From: an uncultured Eggerthellaceae bacterium | Lineage (GTDB): Bacteria; Actinomycetota; Coriobacteriia; Coriobacteriales; Eggerthellaceae | DNA: 17,577 bases | Assembly (NCBI GenBank): GCA_910585565.1 | Contig: CAJUFC010000013.1 | Coordinates: 1-17,577 of the forward strand | Direction: 5' to 3' | Shown here: positions 12,699-17,577 of the stretch, piece by piece | Position numbering within the stretch: the first letter of the stretch is position 1 | How the letters are laid out: each line of letters begins with the position of its first letter | Notes under the pieces: generated by a model | Seen by the model: only the letters and a program-made list of their open reading frames with translations | Database searches by the model: none | Told to the model about the DNA's origin: nothing | Program-made: the position numbers and the translations under genes

Positions 12699-14536
12699 CG
12701 AGGCGCTACGGCGCCCTGCAAGACGACCTTGAGACGCCTGCTTCGCTGAAGGCGCGCACGATGGCGGCGGTGCGCCGGGAGGAGGCGCGCATCAGCCCGG
12801 ACGGCATTGTTGTGAGGGGCAGAGAGCAGCACGGCGAGCGGCGTTCGAGGCGGCGCGCAAAGCGGCGGGGAGACGCTTTTTCCGCTTCCGGAGGCGCGCG
12901 CCCGTCGGGGCTGTCGACGTCAGCGGGTTCGACGGCATCGGCTGCCGCTGCGCCTGCAGCTCGGAGGCGCAGGCTGGTGGGCGCAACTATCGGCGTGGCG
13001 GTGGCGCTCATCGTGGCGCTCGCGCTGGCGTTCGGCACGTTCGGCGCAGGGCCGCACGGGCCGGAGGCGCCCTTTGCCGTCAAAGCCTATGCCGCCTCGA
13101 CTGATTCCGTCATCGATGCCGATGCGGAGGGGCGCATCATCTTTCCCCTCGACCTGCAGACGGCATTCCAGGGCGCCGGCGAGGGAGAAGAGGGCATTTA
13201 CACAGGCGCTGTCTTCACCGTCGAGGGCGAGGGGATGCAGCGCGTGCAGGCGACGCTCACGGGTGGCGAGATCTATCGCTACGAGTTCGACGAGTTCGTG
13301 GCCGCAGAGGAGCCAGACAAGATGGCCGAGCTCGTCAGCTGGAAGCCGACGAGGCGTGGCTACGGCAGCCACTATGGGGGCTATGACAACGTCACGTTCG
13401 CCTGGGCTGACGACGGCCTTGCCCATGACGACCCGGCCAAGACCGTGCAGGCGCGTCTCATCAAGCGGCTCGGCTCCACCATCGATGTGGAGGTAGCCGG
13501 AGGAGAGGCGCCCTGCTTGGGCTTGTGGTTTGTAGGCGGGGCCGAGAGGGAGACGGGACTCGCGCGCGAAAACCCCCAGAACTTCGCTGGTGAGAACCTG
13601 ACCGTCACCGTGCAGTTCGAGGACGGCCGGTGCGAGACGCAGGTCATCGGTCTGCGCGCAGGCACGTTCGCTGTCGAGGACGTGCCCTATGACGCAGGCG
13701 CTGCGGGCGACGTCGTGCCCGTGGGCGACCCGGTGATCGTGCGTGCCGAGGAAGGCTCAAGTGGCAGCATCTACATCCTCTATGGTGTGGTGGAGTTTTC
13801 CTTCGAAGGCCCGCATCCCTATTCGCTCGAGCGCGCCAATGCGCGAGCGGATGCGCCTGTGGAGGCGCTGGACTTGGAAGACGTGCTGGATGCGCAGGAG
13901 ACGACGAATGTGGTGGAGTTGTCTGCGCAAGACGCCGTCAACGGCGCTGGCGAGCGCGATTCCATAGAGGTGGTGCTTGTCGAGGATTCGGGCGAGCGGT
14001 ATGGGCAGGGCATGGTCTTGGTGAAGAACGTGGAGGCGCGCGTCGCCAACCGGTTGCCCGAAGGATATGACCTCGCCGTCGACACGGCCGTTTCTGGCAT
14101 GTTCGGCGACTTGGAATACTACAACGCCTGTCGCCGGATCACCCACGGCTATGAGGTGGCCGCCGACGGTACGCTGAGCGAGGGCTTCAGCTATCTCGTC
14201 GTCGATATGGATATGCGCAGTGGAGCGATGGTGGACGCGAGCGGCGGTACCTATGCCGACGAGTTGGGGCGCCCTGCTGCTCTTGACGTGGGCCGCGGCA
14301 TAGCCATGGTGTCGACCATGGGCGCCTTTGCGTGCAAGAGCGAGCGATTCGGGGACGGTCCGGGCAGCTGGAGCCATGTGGTGATACCGGCCAACGAAGA
14401 GTATGCGCACATCGAGCTCGTGTTCATCGTGAGCGACGAGCTGCTGGCATCAGGCGAGCTGGCGCTGCAGCTGCAGCATCTGGATGACGATGCCGATGGC
14501 CTCACGGCCACGAAGCCGGGCTATCTGATGCTGTGA
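12680..14536 (+). CDS. Single-pass membrane protein, probable anti-sigma factor with large unrecognised outer domain
   Basis: A 618-residue protein. The cytoplasmic N-terminus (1-98) starts RDDEITRRYGALQDDLETPASLKARTMAAV and is followed by an Arg- and Ser/Ala-rich low-complexity stretch. One membrane segment lies at about 99-121 (LVGATIGVAVALIVALALAF). The remaining ~500 residues should lie outside the cell; they begin PFAVKAYAAS and look beta-rich and acidic, with no family I recognise. The cytoplasmic part has no zinc HxxxCxxC anti-sigma motif. ATG 12680 lies inside the sigma gene with GGAGG ten bases before it. The position right after an ECF gene is the basis for the anti-sigma call; the outer domain could sense a cell-envelope signal. 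Confident as a membrane protein, moderate for function. Confidence 0.75.
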   Translation: MRDDEITRRYGALQDDLETPASLKARTMAAVRREEARISPDGIVVRGREQHGERRSRRRAKRRGDAFSASGGARPSGLSTSAGSTASAAAAPAARRRRLVGATIGVAVALIVALALAFGTFGAGPHGPEAPFAVKAYAASTDSVIDADAEGRIIFPLDLQTAFQGAGEGEEGIYTGAVFTVEGEGMQRVQATLTGGEIYRYEFDEFVAAEEPDKMAELVSWKPTRRGYGSHYGGYDNVTFAWADDGLAHDDPAKTVQARLIKRLGSTIDVEVAGGEAPCLGLWFVGGAERETGLARENPQNFAGENLTVTVQFEDGRCETQVIGLRAGTFAVEDVPYDAGAAGDVVPVGDPVIVRAEEGSSGSIYILYGVVEFSFEGPHPYSLERANARADAPVEALDLEDVLDAQETTNVVELSAQDAVNGAGERDSIEVVLVEDSGERYGQGMVLVKNVEARVANRLPEGYDLAVDTAVSGMFGDLEYYNACRRITHGYEVAADGTLSEGFSYLVVDMDMRSGAMVDASGGTYADELGRPAALDVGRGIAMVSTMGAFACKSERFGDGPGSWSHVVIPANEEYAHIELVFIVSDELLASGELALQLQHLDDDADGLTATKPGYLML

Positions 14537-14547
14537 GCGGGTGTGTC

Positions 14548-14613
14548 GGTAGGGGTGCGCCGGCTGCGGGAGAGGCTCGCGTGAGGCGCTGCCTGCCGCA
14601 CGGCGCCCCTACC
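14548..14613. terminator. Inverted repeat between convergent genes, possible shared terminator
   Basis: GGTAGGGG(TG)CGCCG at 14548-14562 pairs with CGGCGCCCCTACC at 14601-14613, with a two-base bulge and a 38-base loop. The right arm contains the PAP2 stop codon. There is no clear T-run in either direction. Confidence 0.35.
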
Positions 14614-15118
14614 AGGGAAACGCCAGGTACCCGAGGGCGGAGAAGACGGCGGCTGCAATGCCGCCAGCGATGACGTCGCGCGGGTAGTGCACGCCGAGGG
14701 CGACGCGCGCGCAGGCCATGACGATCGCCCCTGCCGTCAGCGCGCAGCCAATCGCCGGGCCTATGGCGGGCGCAGACGCGGGCTGCCACGTCATCCAGGC
14801 GAAGGCGATCATGAACATGCAGAAGGTGTGCCGGCTAGGAAACGACCTGCCGTGCGTTGACTTGGGCACGAGCGCGGGAGGGCCGCCGTTTTCATACGGG
14901 CGCGGCGCGTCGTAGAGGTACCGAAAGGCGCTCAGCACCACGAAGGCTGCCCCCGGCACGACGATGCAGCGCGCGAGCAGCTGCGGCGAGAACGCCCATA
15001 CCAGGGCGAGCAGCAGCGGATAGGCGATGTACCCGATGGCTGTGAGAGCCTTGTTCGCGGCAGCCACGCGCGTGGCGAGCTGCGGTGAGGCGGCGGTGCG
15101 TTCGTAGAGGGCGTTCAT
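14609..15118 (-). CDS. PAP2-family membrane phosphatase
   Basis: About 169 residues with several membrane segments (26-44, 52-66, 98-112, 119-137, 149-167). The three phosphatase motifs are present: FRYLYDAPRP (R66, R73, P74), with Arg in place of the first Lys of KxxxxxxRP; PSRH at 94-97; and ARVALGVHYPRD (R138, H144, D148). These enzymes remove phosphate from lipid phosphates such as undecaprenyl pyrophosphate or phosphatidic acid; which one is not decidable here. ATG 15118 is preferred because the protein then begins just before the amphipathic N-terminal helix. ATG 15175 would add 19 residues and overlap the tail of a hairpin behind dapL. Neither has a ribosome binding site. Confidence 0.82.
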   Translation of the reverse strand: MNALYERTAASPQLATRVAAANKALTAIGYIAYPLLLALVWAFSPQLLARCIVVPGAAFVVLSAFRYLYDAPRPYENGGPPALVPKSTHGRSFPSRHTFCMFMIAFAWMTWQPASAPAIGPAIGCALTAGAIVMACARVALGVHYPRDVIAGGIAAAVFSALGYLAFPW

Positions 15119-15177
15119 GAGGCGAGGTGAGCGGGCGGAGAACCGCGGTTGGGACCGAAGGGGCGATGCATGCATGA

Positions 15178-15199
15178 AAGCGCCCGAGGCGCCTCAGGC
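15178..15199 (-). terminator. Hairpin behind dapL, probable terminator
   Basis: Positions 15182-15199 form a near-perfect stem (minus strand GCCTGAGGCGCCTCGGGC, one G-U pair, GCGC loop) followed by GCTTTC. It begins about 30 bases behind the dapL stop. Confidence 0.5.
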
Positions 15200-15228
15200 G
15201 TGCATCCCCTTCGGCCTCGTGGCCGCGT

Positions 15229-16449
15229 TTAGCCCAAGAGCTTGACGATGCGCTCGACGGCCTCTTTCGTGGCCTCGGCGTCCCCGAATGCGGTGAGGCG
15301 GATGTAGCCTTCGCCTGCCGGGCCAAAGCCGGCGCCAGGCGTCGTCACGACGTTGGCCTTCTCCAAAAGCATGTCGAAGAAGTCCCACGACGCTATGCCT
15401 TCGGGCGTCTTGCACCAGACATACGGGCTGTTCACGGCACCATATACGGTGAGTCCGGCAGCCTCCAGGCCCTCTTTGATGACGCGGGCGTTCTCGCGGT
15501 AGTAGTCCAGCGTCTCGGCGATCTGGCGTGCGCCTTCGGGCGTGTAGATGGCAGCGGCACCCTTCTGGATGATGTAGCTCGCGCCGTTGAACTTCGTCGA
15601 CTGACGGCGCATCCACAAATCGTTCAGGCTCTGCCCGTCGCGCACCAAATCGCGCGGGATGACCGTGTAGCCGCAGCGCATGCCAGTGAACCCGGCTGTC
15701 TTCGAGAACGAGCGGAACTCGATGGCGCACGTCTTGGCGCCCTCGACCTCGTAGATGGAGTGCGGCACGTCGGGCTCGGTGATGAAGCGCTCGTAGGCCG
15801 CGTCGAACATGATGAGGGCATCGTTCTCGTTGGCGTAGTCCACCCAACGCTTGAGCTCGTCTTTCGTGAGGCACGTGCCGGTGGGGTTGTTGGGGGAGCA
15901 CAGGTAGATGACATCCACGCGCCCCTCAGGGATGGCGGGGCAGAAGCCGTTCTCGGCCGTGGTGGGCATGTAGTGGATGTTCGTCCACTCCTCGGCGTCC
16001 ACGTCCCACTCGCCTGCGCGGCCCTCGATGGCGTTGCTGTCGACGTAGACGGGGTAGACCGGGTCGCACACGGCCACCTTGTTGTCGCGTGCGAGGATGT
16101 CGCCGATGTTGCCGCAGTCGCTCTTGGCGCCGTCGGACACGAATATCTCGTCGGGCGCGATGTCAACGCCGCGGGCGCGGAAGTCATGCTCGACGATGGC
16201 CTCGCGCAGGAAGTCATAGCCCTCGTAGGGGCCGTATCCCATGAACGTCTCGGCGGATGCCTGCTCGTCCACGGCCTCGTGCATGGCGGCCACCACCGCA
16301 GGCACGAGCGGGCGCGTCACGTCCCCGATGCCCAGCTTGATGACGCGCGCGTTGGGGTTGGCCTCCTGATAGGCGGCCGTGCGCCGCGCGATTTCGGCGA
16401 ACAGATAGCTGCCAGGCAGCTTCTCGAAATTCTCGTTTATCTTAGCCAT
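15229..16449 (-). CDS. dapL: LL-diaminopimelate aminotransferase
   Basis: This 406-residue PLP enzyme (EC 2.6.1.83) converts tetrahydrodipicolinate directly to LL-diaminopimelate with glutamate as amino donor, bypassing DapC/D/E in lysine and peptidoglycan synthesis. Family signatures: the N-terminal NENFEKLPGSYLFAEIARR, IGDVTRPL, GYGPYEGYDFLREAI, the VSDGAKSDCGN loop, PVYPVYVDSN, SPNNPTG (N187), DAAYE (D216) and the PLP lysine SFSK250TAGFTGMRCGY. Length matches DapL (about 400-410). ATG 16449 has AGAGGA six bases upstream. DapL is used by Coriobacteriia among others, which supports the taxonomic guess. It is a single-gene unit with a hairpin behind it, sharing its upstream region with the divergent radical SAM gene. 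Confidence 0.96.
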   Translation of the reverse strand: MAKINENFEKLPGSYLFAEIARRTAAYQEANPNARVIKLGIGDVTRPLVPAVVAAMHEAVDEQASAETFMGYGPYEGYDFLREAIVEHDFRARGVDIAPDEIFVSDGAKSDCGNIGDILARDNKVAVCDPVYPVYVDSNAIEGRAGEWDVDAEEWTNIHYMPTTAENGFCPAIPEGRVDVIYLCSPNNPTGTCLTKDELKRWVDYANENDALIMFDAAYERFITEPDVPHSIYEVEGAKTCAIEFRSFSKTAGFTGMRCGYTVIPRDLVRDGQSLNDLWMRRQSTKFNGASYIIQKGAAAIYTPEGARQIAETLDYYRENARVIKEGLEAAGLTVYGAVNSPYVWCKTPEGIASWDFFDMLLEKANVVTTPGAGFGPAGEGYIRLTAFGDAEATKEAVERIVKLLG

Positions 16450-16492
16450 GGGTTATCCTCTCGTATATAGGGCCCGTCCGGGCGCCTTGGCG

Positions 16493-16500
16493 ATTATAAT
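16493..16500. promoter_or_regulatory. Palindromic -10 box shared by dapL (-) and the radical SAM gene (+)
   Basis: ATTATAAT reads TATAAT on the plus strand (16495-16500) and TATAAT on the minus strand (16498-16493). Plus-strand transcription would begin within a few bases of the ATG at 16509; minus-strand transcription near 16486 would give dapL a leader of about 37 bases. No good -35 box is seen in either direction. Confidence 0.5.
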
Positions 16501-16508
16501 GTATCGCC

Positions 16509-17577
16509 ATGGAAAACATTGCCTTGCAAAGAGCACGAGACGAATACGCGGCGGTCGGGACGAGGTACGTGGGCGCGCTCGCGGACAAGGGACTTGCCTT
16601 CGCCCCGGCGCATCGCGACGACGTTGCCTGCGCGCAGGCGCGCGAGGAGCTGGCCGAGCGCGGAGCGCGCATCCGCAACGCGGGCGCGTCCATCGTCGTG
16701 GGACACCTGTCCCCGGCATGCGTGGCGTGCACCGGCAGCGACGGGTCCGAGACGTTCTCGACCACGTTCAAGTGTCACCGCGACTGCTACTTCTGCTTCA
16801 ACAAGAACCAGCCCGACTACGAGCGCTTCTTCCGGGAGGGCTGCCCGTGGGAGGAGCGCATCGTGGCCTCGCAGGCCGAGAACGGGCGCCTGGCGGCCGT
16901 GGGGCTCACCGGCGGCGAGCCGCTGCTCGACATCGACGACTCGGTGCGTTTTCTCGAGCGTGCGCGTGAGCTGTTCCCCGATGCGCACAAGCGCATGTAC
17001 ACCTCAGGCGACCTCTTGACCGAGGATATGGCGACGCGGCTGCGTGCGGCCGGGCTGGACGAGATTCGCTTCAGCGTGAAGGATGACGACGCTCCCGAGC
17101 AGCAGGCGCGGGTGCTGGCGGCCATGCGGATCGCCAAGCAGCACATTCCCAGCGTCATGGTCGAGATGCCCATCGTGCCGGGCGCCGAAGAGGCCATGCA
17201 GCAGCTTCTGCGCGAGTTCGACGCCATCGGCATCGACGGCATCAACATGCTGGAGTTCTGCTTCCCGTTCTGCAACTGGCCCGAGTTCGAGAAGCGCGGG
17301 CTTGCCCTTAAGAACCCGCCCTTCGACGTCATGTACGACTACGGCTACTCGGGCGGTCTAGCGGTGGCGGGGTCCGAGCTGGCCATCCTGCGCCTCATGT
17401 TGTGGGCGCTTGACGAGGGGCTGTCGCTCGGCATGCACTACTGCTCGCTCGACAACAAGCATCGCTCGGAGGTGCGCATCAAAAACGAGCGCGCCCGCGA
17501 GGTGCTGCCGGGATTCACGTTCGACGAGGGGGACTTCTTCCTCAAGATGGGCAAGGTGTTCGGCTGCGACGTCGACG
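16509..17577 (+). CDS. Radical SAM protein (3' end outside window)
   Basis: The frame is open from ATG 16509 to the window end (356 codons, no stop). The radical SAM cluster motif is CHRDCYFCFNKNQ (C89, C93, C96; CxxxCxxC), followed by the SAM-binding GGEPL at 135-139. A pair of cysteines just before the motif, CVACTGSDGSETF (C71, C74), and later ones (C112, FCFPFCNW about 255-262, CSL about 316) suggest an extra metal site or redox cysteines. The middle segment RMYTSGDLL ... IRFSVKDDD fits the radical SAM barrel. I do not recognise the subfamily or substrate. There is no ribosome binding site; the -10 box ends eight bases before the ATG, suggesting a leaderless mRNA. It diverges from dapL. 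Confidence 0.85.
   Translation, partial: MENIALQRARDEYAAVGTRYVGALADKGLAFAPAHRDDVACAQAREELAERGARIRNAGASIVVGHLSPACVACTGSDGSETFSTTFKCHRDCYFCFNKNQPDYERFFREGCPWEERIVASQAENGRLAAVGLTGGEPLLDIDDSVRFLERARELFPDAHKRMYTSGDLLTEDMATRLRAAGLDEIRFSVKDDDAPEQQARVLAAMRIAKQHIPSVMVEMPIVPGAEEAMQQLLREFDAIGIDGINMLEFCFPFCNWPEFEKRGLALKNPPFDVMYDYGYSGGLAVAGSELAILRLMLWALDEGLSLGMHYCSLDNKHRSEVRIKNERAREVLPGFTFDEGDFFLKMGKVFGCDVD

Noticed and set aside
12883..12975. Possible transfer or frameshift signal in the Arg/Ser/Ala-rich part of the membrane protein
   Set aside because: The frame stays open through a membrane segment to a single stop, and such low-complexity linkers are common before the membrane segment of anti-sigma proteins in GC-rich genomes.

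Overview
The window is GC-rich DNA, densely packed with genes. Gene content points to an anaerobic actinobacterium of the Coriobacteriia, probably Eggerthellaceae. The clues are LL-diaminopimelate aminotransferase (dapL), a cytoplasmic bis-MGD molybdoenzyme with its own small ferredoxin, many Fe-S and flavin oxidoreductases, and an oleate hydratase. This placement is inferred from content, not from a database match. I see fifteen protein genes, two of them cut by the window edges, and no tRNA, rRNA, CRISPR array or transposase.

Layout. 1-307: tail of a large membrane transporter (+). 366-428: a 21-bp perfect inverted repeat, probably a terminator for the convergent genes on either side. 466-3038: a translationally coupled pair on the minus strand, a CCG-domain Fe-S protein followed by an FAD oxidoreductase. 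3166-3795: secreted NlpC/P60 hydrolase (-). 3976-4539: flavodoxin-fold NAD(P)H oxidoreductase (+). 4607-5554: RarD-type EamA permease (-). 5699-7615: oleate hydratase (-) with two hairpins behind it.

7906-11899 is the most interesting part. A molybdopterin oxidoreductase of about 807 residues and a two-cluster ferredoxin form a minus-strand operon. Divergent to them is a regulator made of two MarR-type winged helices in one chain. The shared upstream region carries an AT-rich stretch with a dyad, GTTGnCAnnnTGnCAAC, over a TTGACA box. There is no Tat signal, membrane anchor or chaperone gene, so the enzyme looks cytoplasmic. One of the usual N-terminal cluster cysteines is Asp. The layout suggests a substrate-inducible reductase, dehydroxylase or hydratase-like enzyme of unknown substrate.

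12162-14536: an ECF-type sigma factor overlapping a single-pass membrane protein with a large, unrecognised outer domain, behind a candidate ECF-type promoter (TGCAAC-N17-CGTATA). 14609-15118: PAP2 phosphatase (-). 15229-16449: dapL (-). 16509 to the end: start of a radical SAM protein (+), divergent from dapL across a shared palindromic -10 box.

Three genes (NlpC/P60, rarD, radical SAM) lack a ribosome binding site and have a -10-like box only 7-9 bases before the start codon, which suggests leaderless mRNAs.
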